From assembly GCA_039707655.1 (NCBI GenBank), contig CM077665.1, positions 139,315,148 to 139,379,147 of the forward strand: a stretch of 64,000 nt of DNA, read 5' to 3'. The notes under the pieces were generated by a model. The model did not search any database and was not told where the DNA came from. It was given only the letters and a program-made list of their open reading frames with translations. A program made the translations under genes and the position numbers. The first letter of the stretch is position 1, and each line of letters starts with the position of its first letter. Positions 1-9,550 of this stretch are shown here, in pieces. Source of the stretch: Elymus sibiricus (lineage: Eukaryota > Streptophyta > Magnoliopsida > Poales > Poaceae).

Positions 1-373
1 CTCCGGTGTTAGTGAGTTGCATGATCTCATGGTCAAAGGAACAGATACTTGACATGCAGAAAACAATAGCAATAAACTGACACGATCAAATGCTACGTTT
101 ACAGTTTGGGTCTTGTCCATCACATCATTCTCCTAATGATGTGATCCCGTTATCAAATGACATCTCATGTCCATGGCTAGGAAACCTTAACCATCTTTGA
201 TCAACAAGCTAGTCAACTAGAGGCTTACTAGGGACACAGTGTTGTCTATGTACCCACACATGTATTTGAGTTTCCAATCAATACAATTATAGCATGGATA
301 ATAAACGATTATCATGAACAAGGAAATATAATAATAACCAATTTATTATTGCCTCTAGGGCATATTTCCAACA
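1..373 (-). mobile_element. Partial LTR of a BARE1/Angela/WIS-type Copia retrotransposon
   Basis: Read on the minus strand from 373, the sequence begins TGTTGGAAATATGCCCTAGA and runs into GGCAATAATAAATTGG, the recognisable start of the BARE1/Angela/WIS LTR. Only the first 373 bases are present; the rest of the LTR and the element lie left of the window. The five bases just outside the LTR end (374-378, TTTTC) would be one target-site copy. No coding sequence is visible. The family call rests on memory of the LTR start. Confidence 0.85.
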
Positions 374-1028
374 TTTTCGAGGGTAGAGTATTCAACCCAA
401 ATTTGTAGATTCGACACAAGGGGAGCCAAAGAATATTTGCGAGTATTAGCAGCTGAGTTGTCAATTCAACCACACCTGGAGATTAAATATCTGCGGCAGA
501 GTGATGAGTAGCACAGTAGTATGATAGTTTTGATAGCAGCAACAATAGTAACAGTAATGATAGCGGTGATAGCAATAGTTTTGTAGCAAGTGTAACAGTA
601 GCAGTAGCAATAGTAACTTAGCAAGAAAAATATGTGGAAAACTCATAGGCACTGGATCGGTGAACTCGTTGGATAATATTCATCATATAACAGTCATAAC
701 CTAGGGCGACACAAAACTAGCTCCAGTTCATAAATGTAATGTAAGCATGTGTTCCGTAAATAGTCATACATGCTTATGGAAAAGAACTTGCATGACATCT
801 TTTGTCCGACCCTCCCGTGGCAGTGGGGTCCATAAGGAAACTAAGGGATATTAAGGCCTCCTTTTAATATAGAACCGGAACAAAGCATTAACACATAGTG
901 AATACATGAACTCCTCAAACTACGGTCATCACCGGAAAGTATCCCGACTATTGTCACTCTAGGGTTTACGGATCATAACACATAGCAGGTGCATATGACT
1001 AGCAAGATCGGATCAAGAACATAGCAGG
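374..1028. mobile_element. Fragment of an unclassified Triticeae LTR-type repeat
   Basis: This stretch has no plausible ORF. It resembles sequence common in Triticeae Gypsy LTRs, including the CTCCCGTGGCAGTGGGG segment near 810 and the CCTTTTAATATAGAACCGG segment near 860. An imperfect AGC/AAC/TAG-rich tract spans about 505-620. It stops exactly at the target-site copy of the next element (GCAGG, 1024-1028). Family and orientation are not certain. Confidence 0.5.
1024..1028. repeat. Target-site duplication, left copy (GCAGG)
   Basis: Five bases immediately left of the first LTR base (1029), matched exactly by 6992-6996 after the other LTR. This defines the limits of the 1029-6991 insertion. 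Confidence 0.85.
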
Positions 1029-1904
1029 TATCGTCGTTTTCTCACCGGGGGTGCCACGAGACGGCAGATGCCATGGGATGGCTTGAGAGGTGAGAGCAAG
1101 GCTGCAGTGGAGATCCGGGACGGGTATGCGGATAACACGTGGTGGTTTACCCAGGTTCGGGGCTCTCCGGAGAGATAATACCCCTACTCCTGCATGTCTA
1201 TATTTGAGGTGTGTATGTAGTACAGGGTTGCTCCTGGAGCTGTGTCTGAGGAGGAAGAGGGAGCTATGAGCTCCTTACCTCGGCCTCATATGTATGCAGG
1301 CGTGAGCATGAGTGAGAGGGAGAGGATGAGAGGAGGCCTCCCGTGAGTGTGTGTCTGCCTCTTGGAGGCTCCCCTGGTGCCTCTTATAAAGGGAAGCCCA
1401 GGGGACAAGGGGTGGCCCACATGGCCTAATTACACTATTGGGGGTGACATGTGATATGACTCATGATGCAGGCTACAGTGCGTCACTATTAGAGCGCAGT
1501 GAAGTGACGCATGACGCAGGCTACAGTGTCCTCACGTCGTGTCCGACGGGACGTTGTGGTTGACTTCTCGTAGCCGGCCAGCTGGAGGAGCCGGACAGGA
1601 GGAGCCAGCCGGGCGGAGCCATCCAGGAGGAGCCGGCCAGGAGGGGCCGGCCGGGAGGAGCCAGCCGGGAGGAGCCAGCCGGGCAGAGCCAGCCGGGAGG
1701 AGCCAGCCGGGAGGAGCCAGCCGGGCGGAGCTAGCCGGGCGGAGCCGGCCGGGAGGAGCCAGCTGGGCCGCAGTTTTGTCTTCTGTCTTCACTTCTTCGT
1801 TCGTCTCGTTGATTCGCTGGGCTTGGCATACCGGGGGTGGCCCCCCGATGTTTTAAAATGCTGAGTCGTCTCCTTGAGCCTACCCGGGGGTAATCCCACC
1901 GACA
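1029..1904 (-). repeat. 3' LTR of the GC-rich non-autonomous element
   Basis: Direct repeat of 6187-6991. It is 71 bases longer, mainly because an internal GGAGGAGCCAGCCGGG-type short tandem repeat (about 1580-1770) has more copies here. Differences elsewhere are mostly C/T and G/A transitions, which fits decay of methylated DNA. The ORFs here are by-products of the GC-rich tandem repeat. Confidence 0.88.
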
Positions 1905-2194
1905 GTAGCCTCCGAGCCTCCGGGCGACTTGGAGAGTCGGGCGGAGGGTCTATGTTGTTCGCTGAAGCAGACGTAGGCGTCGAGGTTGTCGGGCGTGGAC
2001 GCGTGGTCCGCCGACCGATGGGCGCGGAGCCCTGTTGGGCGTGGACGCGGAGTCCACCGGCTGGCGGTTTCCAGCGGGGGCGCGCCAGCGCACCCGCTGG
2101 GTGCAGCCTCCGAGCCTCCGGGCGACTCGAAGAGTCGGGCGGAGGGTCTTTGCTGTTGCTGAAGCAGATAGTGGCATCGAGGACGTCGGGTGCG
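1905..2194 (-). repeat. Diverged copies of the interior higher-order repeat block
   Basis: Contains two copies (about 1906-1965 and 2105-2165) of the block TAGCCTCCGAGCCTCCGGGC...GTCGGGCGGAGGGTCT that recurs at about 3220, 3464 and 3707. No gene is seen. On the minus strand this is the segment just before the 3' LTR; a clean polypurine tract is not obvious. Confidence 0.75.
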
Positions 2195-3153
2195 GACGCG
2201 GGGTCCACCAACTGATGGGCGCGGAGCCCAGCCAGAGGCGGACGCGGGGTCCGCTGGCTGACGGGCGCGGAGCCCAGCCGGGGGCGGACGCGGGGTCCGC
2301 CGGCTGTCGAGCGCGAGGAGCTGCCGGGTGCGGACGCGGGGTCCGCCGGCTGGTGGGCGCGGAGCCCTGCCGAGGGCGGACGCGGGGTCCGCCGGCTGTA
2401 GAGCGCGAGGCGCTGTCGGGCGCGGACGCGGGGTCCGCCGGCTGGTGGGCGCGAAGCCCTGCCAAGGGCGGACGCGGGGTCCGCCGGCTGACGAGCACGC
2501 GACGCTGCCGGCCGCGGACGCGGGGTCCGCCGGCTGGTGGGTGCGGAGCCCTGCCGAGGGCGGACGCGGGGTCCGCCGGCTGTAGAGCGCGAGGCGCTGT
2601 CGGGCGCGGACGCGGGGTCCGCCGGCTGGTGGGCGCGAAGCCCCGCCAAGGGCGGACGCGGGGTCCACCGGCTGGTGGGCGCGGAGCCCTGCCGAGGGCG
2701 GACACGGGGTCCGCCGGCTGACGAGCGCGCGGCGCTGCCAGGCGCGGACGTGGGGTCCGCCGGCTGGTGGGGGCGGAGCCCTGCCGAGGGCGGACGCGGG
2801 GTCCGCCGGCTGATGAGCGCGAGGCGCTGTCGAGGGCGGACGCGGGGTCCGCCAGCTGATTAGCGCGAGGCGCTGCCGAGGGCGGACGCGGGGTCCGCCG
2901 GCTGATGAGCGCGGGGCGCCACCGGGCTGATGAGCGCGGGGGTCCGCCGGGCGCAGAGCCCTGCCGAGGGCGGACGCGGGGGTCCGTCGGCTGATGAGAG
3001 CGAGGCGCCGCCGGGCACGGACGCGGGGTCCGCCGACGGATGAGCGCGGGCCGCTGCCGAGGGCGGACGCGGGGTCCGCCGGCTGATGGGCGCGGTGCCC
3101 TACCGAGGGCGGACGCGGGGTCCGCCGGCTGATGGGCGCGGGGGCCCTGCCGG
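2195..3153. repeat. 46-bp GC-rich tandem array, about 20 copies
   Basis: GACGCGGGGTCCGCCGGCTG recurs with a 46-bp step at 2195, 2241, 2287, 2333, 2379, 2425, 2471, 2517 and on to about 3112. The unit contains no stop triplet on the minus strand. Because 46 is not a multiple of 3, each new copy changes phase, so all three minus frames stay open for long distances and give proline/arginine/alanine-rich translations. Units alternate between GGTGGGCGCGGAGCCC and AGAGCGCGAGGCGCTG middle segments, suggesting expansion of dimers. Confidence 0.92.
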
Positions 3154-4080
3154 GTGTGGACCTGGAGTCCACCGGCTGGCTGTTTCCAGCGGGGGCGCGC
3201 CAGCGCACCTGCTGGGTGTAGCCTCCGAGCCTCCGGGCGACTCGAAGAGTCGGGCGGAGGGTCTTTGCTGTTGCTGAAGTAGACGGTGGCGTCGAAGACG
3301 CCGGGCGAGGACGCGGGGTCCGCCAACTGATGGGCGCGGGGGCCTGCCTGGCGCGAACGCGGGGTCCGACGGCTGATGGGCGCGGGGGCCCTGCCGGGTG
3401 TGGACGTGGAGTCCACCGGCTGGCTGTTTCCAGCGGGGGCACGCCAGCGCACCCGCTGGGTGTAGCCTCCGAGCCTCCGGGCGACTCGAAGAGTCGGGCG
3501 GAGGGTCTTTGCTGTTGCTGAAGCAGACGGTGGCGTCGAGGACGCCGGGCGAGGACGCGGGGTCCGCCAACTGATTGGCGCGGGGCCCTGCCTGGCGCGG
3601 ACGCGGGGGCCGTCGGCTGATGGGCGCGGGGGCCCTGCCGGGTGTGGACGTGGAGTCCACCGACTGGCTGTTTCCAGCGGGTGCGCGCCAGCGCACCCGC
3701 TGGGTGTAGCCTCCGAGCCTCCGCCCGACTCGAAGAGTCAGGCGGAGGGTCTTGCTGTTGCAGAAGCAGACGGCGGCGTCAGGGATGCCAGGCGCGGATG
3801 CGGGGTCCGCTGGCTGATGGGCGCGGGACCCTGCCTGGCGCGGACGCGGGGTCCGCCGGATGATTGGCGCGGGGGCCCTGCCGGGTGTGGACGCGGGGTC
3901 CACCAACTGATGGGCGCGGAGCCCAGCCAGAGGCGGACGCAGGGTCCGCCGGCTGACGAGCGCGGAGCCCAGCCGGGGGCGGACGCGGGGGTCCGCCAGC
4001 TGATGAGCGCGAGGCGCTGCCGAGGGCGGACGCGGGGTCCGCCAACTGATGGGCGCGGGGCCCTGCCGGGAGCAGCCTCC
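3154..4080. repeat. 244-bp higher-order tandem repeat, three copies plus tail
   Basis: The landmark GTGTGGAC.TGGAGTCCACC begins at 3154, 3398 and 3642, giving an exact 244-bp step. Each unit joins 46-bp-type monomers to the TTTCCAGCGGG...CTTTGCTGTTGCTGAAG block. After about 3885 the array degrades back into single 46-bp-type units. No independent gene is supported. Confidence 0.85.
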
Positions 4081-6166
4081 GAGCTCCGGGCGAGGAGGCT
4101 CATTGATTTTTGCGTAGGCGAGGCGGTTGTTGATGAAGTCAGCCGACGCGGCGTTTGGCCAGCGAAGCGCGTCGGCGCACCCGCTGGTTGTAGCCGCCGA
4201 GCCCCTGGCGGTCGGCGGGTGTGCTAGCTGGCGGGACTTGTCCAGCCGGGCGTCGAAGCGGGTGGGCGGCTGGAGCCGGCCCGGTGTCGAGGAAGGCGGG
4301 CAGGCCAGCCGGCGAGCGGTGGCGCAGGGGAGCGCACAACCAGCCTCTATCTTTTCTTCCCTGCCGCAACATGTTTTTTTTTTGGACCGGCCTCTTTTCT
4401 TTTTTCCAGCCGGCAGCAGAAGGCGCGGGCACAGGAGCCGGCCTAGGCAGCGGGTGGGAGCCGGCCAGCCGGCGTGCAAGAGGCCGGCTGGACGAGGCGG
4501 CGAGTGGGCGGAGCCGGCCAGCCGGCGTGCGGGACGCCGGGTGGGCGAGGCGGCGAGCCGACCAGCCGACGCCGCCGGACAGCCGGGACACGGATGCGGA
4601 GAGCAGTCGACGTCGAGGCGGAGCCGGCCGAGCCGGCGGGCGGCGCCGAGGCGCGGGCAGCGATCCGGCGCGTGCGCGGGTGCGTCACGGAGGCCGGCAC
4701 GGGGCGGAGGCGACCCGGCAGGGGCCCGGTGCCGGCTGGCGGCGAGCCGGATGGCCGCGGGCGGAGGCAACCCGGCAGGGGTCTGGAGCCAGCTGGCGGG
4801 CGGCTCGGGAGACGGGACAGCGGTGGAGGCGCTCGGGCGCGGAGACGCCGGCGAGGCGCGGGCGGAGCGGCGGGGCCTGCGCGGCGGGATGCGGGAGCCG
4901 GCCAGGCGTGCGGACGCCGGCTGGAGCGGCGAGCCGGCCAGCGCGGCGCGAGGCGGGAGCCGGCCGCGCGCGTGGATGTCGGCTGGAGCGGCGAGCCGGC
5001 CAGCGTGGCGCGAGGCGGGTTGCTGGGTGCTGGTTGAGCAGGAGGCCGGAGCCGGCAAGCGGCCGGGTCGCGCGGAGCGGGATGAGGCTGGTGACCGGGC
5101 GCGGGCAGAGCCGGCCAGCGGCGAGCCGGCCGCGGGGCCAGCGGAGCCGGCCGGCACGGGAGCCAGCGGGCTCGAGCCGACCAAGTGTCGTGCTGATGCG
5201 GGTGCGCAGGGGCGAGTAGCCGCGGTGACGGGGCGCGTCCGTGGAGGCGGAGGCGGGGCGCAGCGGAGCCGGCGGGCGCTCGTGGAGGCGGCGCCGTAGA
5301 GCCGGCGGGCGTGGGAGCCAGCGGGCGCAGGCGCAGGCGGCCTGGTGCTGGTGAGGCCAGGTACCGGAGGAACCGCGCGCTGGGGATGACGAGGACGTCG
5401 CCGGGGTGGAGCCAGCCGGAGCGAAGATGGGCGAGGCGGAACCGGAGCCTGCCGGGGTGGCCGGCCTGCGCGTGCGGCTGCGTTCGCGTCGTCGACGCCA
5501 GCGGGATTGGCCGCCTGCGTGCACACAAGCCAAGCTAGCTAGCTAAGCCAGCAAGCACGCAGTTGAATTGGTCAACACTGCTAGCTAGCTAGCTAGCCAG
5601 GCATGAGTGTATGCCTGTACAGGAGAACCCCTTGGCTCCCGGGTGTCCGCACAGGGATGGAGGTGGCCGGCCTGCCCACACGTGCTCGCCGGACTGGCCC
5701 GGGGAAGCAGAGGAGCGCGGCCGAGGCGCGGGCGGCGGGCAACAAACGGGGAATATCCGGCCATTGTACGACCATTATCTGATGCGTGTTTGGCTAATGT
5801 CTGGTCATGGACGAGCTCGAGCTCAGTGTATGGCCATTGTCCGACTGATGTATGAGCGTATGGAGGAGTGACCTCACGTTTCGGCCGGAGCCAGACGCAG
5901 TGTGGAGGGGAGCGGACGCGGGCGAAGCGCGGATGGACGCGGCTGACTGAAGAGAGGCGGCGCGGCGCGCGCGTGGACGGACAGCCGGCGTCCCAGCGGT
6001 GGTGACGAAGAGGACGAGGCCGACGACGAGGACGCGCCGCCCCGCGCGGTCGCTCCGGGGGCGTGTCGATGTCGGGCCCCCGAGCGCTACCGGAGAGACG
6101 GCCGCGGCGCCGTGGTGATGATGACGAAAAAGGGTCCCGCCCGGACCGCGGTTCCAGCGGCAGCTT
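4081..6166 (-). other. GC-rich interior of the non-autonomous element, no recognisable gene
   Basis: Very GC-rich sequence dominated by short GCCGGC, AGCCGG and GGCGAG motifs, with CTAG tetramer runs near 5534-5545 and 5580-5600. Long minus-strand frames (one of 808 codons over 3100-5526) overlap long frames in other phases and on the other strand, have extreme Ala/Arg/Pro/Gly composition and show no domain. I take this as a non-coding leader on the side of the 5' LTR. A short protein nearer the leader cannot be excluded. Confidence 0.6.
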
Positions 6167-6186
6167 GCCCCACGGTGGGCGTCAAC
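6167..6186 (-). other. Primer-binding-region sequence next to the 5' LTR
   Basis: Directly adjoining the inner end of the 6187-6991 LTR, the minus strand reads GTTGACGCCCACCGTGGGGC. The Tat element has the same stretch with one base changed at its own 5' LTR (23438-23457). TTGGCGCCCACCGTGGGG is a usual start of the internal region in plant Gypsy elements, so this fixes orientation. Confidence 0.75.
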
Positions 6187-6991
6187 TGTCGTCGTTTTCT
6201 CACCGAGGGTGCCACGAGACGGCAGATGCCATGGGATGGCTTGAGAGGTGAGAGCAAGGCTGCAGTGGAGATCCGGGACGGGTATGCGGATAATACGCGG
6301 TGGTTTACCCAGGTTCGGGGCTCTCTGGAGAGATAATACCCCTACTGCTGCATGTCTATATTTGAGGTGTGTATGTAATACAGGGTTGCTCCTGGAACTG
6401 TGTCTGAGGAGGAAGAGGGAGCTGTGAGCTCCTTACCTCGGCCTCATATGTATGCAGGCGTGAGCATGAGTGAGAGGGAGAGGATGAGAGGAGGCCTCCC
6501 GTGAGTGTGTGTCTGCCTCTTGGAGGCTCCCCTAGTGCCTCTTATAAAGGGAAGCCCAGGGGACAAGGGGTGGCCCACATGGCCTAATTACACTATTGGG
6601 GGTGACATGTGATATGACTCATGATGCAGACTATAGTGCGTCACTATTGGAGCGCAGTGAAGTGATGCATGACGCAGGCTACAGTGTCCTCACGTCGTGT
6701 CCGACGGGACGTTGTGGTTGACTTCTCGTAGCCGGCCAGCTGGAGGAGCCGGACAGGAGGAGCCGGCGGGAGGAGCCAGCCGGGCGGAGCCATCCGGGAG
6801 GAGCCGGCCGGGAGGAGCCGGCCGGGAGGAGCCAGCCGGGAGGAGCCAGCCGAGCCGCAGTTTTGTCTTCTGTCTTCACTTCTTCGTTCGTCTCGTTGAT
6901 TCGCGGGGCTTGGCATACCGGGGGTGGCTCCCCGATGTTTTAAAATGCTGAGTCGTCTCCTTGAGCCTACCCGGGGGTAATCCCCCCGACA
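6187..6991 (-). repeat. 5' LTR of the GC-rich non-autonomous element
   Basis: Partner of 1029-1904. On the minus strand it starts TGTCGGGGGGATTACCCC at 6991 and ends GAAAACGACGACA at 6187. It includes a shorter version of the GGAGGAGCCGGCC short tandem repeat at about 6740-6855. Confidence 0.9.
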
Positions 6992-6996
6992 GCAGG
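6992..6996. repeat. Target-site duplication, right copy (GCAGG)
   Basis: Exact copy of 1024-1028, directly after the last LTR base. Confidence 0.85.
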
Positions 6997-8090
6997 TGAA
7001 TATAAGAAACGGTTTTCAGCCAGAAAACGGGAACGCGAAACAGAAGAGAACAGAGAGGGAGATCCAATCTCGGAGGGGCTCCTGCGCCTCAGCCACCATG
7101 GAGGCCATGGACAAGAGGGGGAAGTCTCCTCCCATCTAGGGGGAGGCCAAGGAAGAAGAAGAAGGAGGGGGCTCTCTCCCCCTCTCTCCCGGTGGCGCCG
7201 GAACGCCGTCGGGGCAATCATCGTGATGGCGATCTACACCAACAACTTCGCCGCCGTCAACACCAACCCTCTCCCCCTCTATGCAGCGGTGTAACACCTC
7301 TCTTCCCCGCTGCAATCTCTACTTAAACATGGTGCTCAACTCCATATATTATTTCCCAATGATATGTGGCTATCCTATGATGTTTGAGTAGATCCGTTTT
7401 GTCCTATGGGCTAATTGATGATCGTGGTTGGTATGAGTTGTATGTTTTATTTTGGTGTTGTCCTATGGTGCCCTCCGTGTCGCGCAAACGTGAGGGATCC
7501 CCGCTGTAGGGTGTTGCAATATGTTCATGATTTGCTTATGGTGGGTGGCGTGAGTGACAGAAGCACAGACCCGAGTAGGTGGGTTGTTGCGTATGGGAGT
7601 AAAGAGGACTTGATACTTGATGCTATGGTTGGGGTTTACCTTAATGATCTTTGGTAGTTGCGGATGCTTGCTAGAGTTCCAATCATAAGTGCATATGATC
7701 CAAGTAAGGAAAGTATGTTAGCTCATGCCTCTCCCTCATATAAAATTGCAATAATGATTACCGGTCTAGTTATCAATTGCCTAGGGACAAATAACCTTCT
7801 TGTTTGACAAAAGCTTTCTACTAAACAACTAACTTTTATTATCTTGCAATTTACTCGTAGTTTTATTCCCGCAAAGTACTTCTAGTTTTATTCGTGCAAA
7901 CTATCCTATCACCTACAAAATAGTTTCATACTTGTTCTAGGTAAAGCAAACGTTAAAGTGTGCGTAGATTTGTATCGGTGGTCGATAGAACTTGAGGGAA
8001 TATTTGTTCTACCTTTAGCTCCTCGTTGGGTTTGACACTCTTATTTATCGAAAAAGGCTACAAACGATCCCCTACACTTGTGGGTTATCA
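6997..8090 (+). repeat. 5' LTR of element A, missing its first part
   Basis: Corresponds to about 26078-27168 of the 3' LTR and ends ...GGGTTATCA at 8090. The first roughly 430 bases of the LTR are absent; the break lies at the target site of the GC-rich element. Bases 7517-8090 look identical to 26595-27168, while 6997-7516 show roughly 30 differences by eye. A short ORF at 7415-7657 recurs in the other LTR but is LTR sequence. Confidence 0.88.
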
Positions 8091-8118
8091 AGACCTTTTT
8101 CTGGCGCTGTTGCCGGGG
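8091..8118 (+). other. Primer-binding region of element A
   Basis: AGACC then TTTTTCTGGCGCTGTTGCC immediately after the LTR end. TTTCTGGCGCCGTTGCCGGGG is the usual start of the internal region in this group of Triticeae Gypsy elements. Confidence 0.75.
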
Positions 8119-8214
8119 AGCAATAGCGTGGGGTGAATATTCTAGTGTGTGGTTGTTTATTTTATCACTAAGTAATTTTTATTTTCTGTTATTAGTTGTT
8201 TTATATCTTTAGTT

Positions 8215-9550
8215 ATGGATATGGAACAAGAAACACCAAAAAAATTAGTTGTACTTGCTACTCATGCAGATGGGGATCCTCCTAAAACCCTCGATGCTCG
8301 TTATGTGGAACGCGTTAATTACTCCTTTGATAATCCCGAGAAATCATCATTAAACTTTATAATGGGAGACACGTTGGATCAATGTGAGTACTTTAGGGAT
8401 TATCGCTTGTCTCAAAAAGGGAAACACTTATGGGATCAAATTAGAATATTGCAATGGTTTGCTTGGGATGCATGCTTGAGATGTGACTTTACTTGTTGCT
8501 CTAAGATAAAGGCTCCACACCTTCCCTTCCAATGTTTATTTAATGATAATGAAACATTGGCTTCTTATGCTAATGGTATATTACTATGATGTGGAACGAA
8601 TAGAAGAATTTGTTGCTTTTAAAGGTGCTTATGAAATTGCTTCTTTGCTTGAAAAGTATGATGATGTTCCTTACAAATCTGAAAATTTATCCATACTTCA
8701 ATATTGCTATGATAATTATGAATACAATTATCATATTATTGAATTTATTGAGAGAATGTCCGCTGCCTTGGAAGAGACTAAAATTTTGCAGGAATCTATG
8801 GAAGAAGAAATTGTCAAAACTGTGAGCTCATTAGATGAAGAAGATGAGGAGGAGAGCAAAGAACAAAAGGAGGAAGAGCGGATTAGCTACCCGTGCCCAC
8901 CTTCTAATGAGAGTAACTCTTCAAATCATACATTATTTAATTTCCCTTCGTACTTACCGAAGGATGAATGCTATGATAATTGCTATGATCCCGTGGATTC
9001 TTTTGAAATATCCCTTTTTGATGAACTTGATGCTTGCTATACCTGTGGCCAAGATGCCAATATGAATTATGCTTATGGAGATGAACTTGCTATAGTTCCT
9101 TATGTTAAGAATGAAATTGTTGCTATTGCACCCACACATTATAGTCCTATTATCCTTTTGAATTCTCCCAACTACACTATATCGGAGAAGTTTGCTCTTA
9201 ATAAAGATTATATTGATGGGTTGCGTTTTGCTACTACACATGATGATTTTGATGAATATAATATGCATGTGCTTGCTGCTCCTACTTGCAATTATTATGA
9301 GAGAGGAACTACATCTCCACCTCTTTATGTTTCCAATACGATTAAATTGCAAGAAACTGTTTATACTATGCATTGGCCTTTACTTGATGTGCACGAATTG
9401 TTCTTTTATGACATGCCGATGCATAGGAAGAGAGTTAGACTTCGTCATTGCATGATATATGTTGCTTTGTGCTCACTACTAAATTACAAATCATTGTTAA
9501 TTAAAATTGGCTTTGATATACCTTGGGATCCGGGTGGATTCGTTACTTGA
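8215..9550 (+). pseudogene. Unfamiliar retrotransposon protein of element A, frameshifted
   Basis: An ATG at 8215, 124 bases after the LTR, opens a 124-codon frame (MDMEQETPKK...). A second frame overlaps it and runs to a stop at 9548-9550 (ending FDIPWDPGG). Together they read as one protein of about 440 residues broken by a frameshift near 8550-8590. The protein is acidic in the middle (a DEEDEEES-type run near 8840-8880), and its C-terminal third (THDDFDEYNMHVL, CNYYERG, FFYDMPMHRKRVRLR) is well kept in copy C at 36998-38353. I see no gag, zinc-knuckle or protease motif, and no function can be given. It occupies the usual gag position. Conservation between copies as diverged as A and C suggests it was once maintained as protein. 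Confidence 0.6.

Larger units (their letters stand above)
1029..6991 (-). mobile_element. Non-autonomous LTR retrotransposon with GC-rich repeat interior
   Basis: Two direct repeats (1029-1904 and 6187-6991) with TG...CA-type ends (the left copy has TA for TG) flank 4.3 kb and are bounded by the perfect TSD GCAGG. A primer-binding-like sequence next to the 6187 LTR puts transcription on the minus strand. The interior has no gag, protease, RT, RNase H or integrase motif in any frame. It is made of a 46-bp array, a 244-bp higher-order array and a GC-rich tract. The LTR terminus and the PBS-side sequence resemble those of the Tat element at 10848-24011, and both LTRs contain GGTTTACCCAGGTTCGG. 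This suggests a large retrotransposon derivative dependent on a Tat partner. The family name is not known to me. Confidence 0.85.

Noticed and set aside
461..652. Leu/Tyr/Cys-rich minus-strand ORF
   Set aside because: Low-complexity translation of an imperfect trinucleotide-like tract in an LTR fragment.
3100..5526. 808-codon minus-strand ORF and overlapping ORFs at 1880-3442, 1950-3452 and 4443-5533
   Set aside because: They arise from GC-rich tandem repeats without stop triplets; several frames on both strands are open at once, composition is extreme and no domain is visible.
7415..7657. 80-codon ORF repeated almost identically at 26493-26735
   Set aside because: The two copies lie at the same place in the two LTRs of element A; repetition reflects LTR duplication, not a gene.
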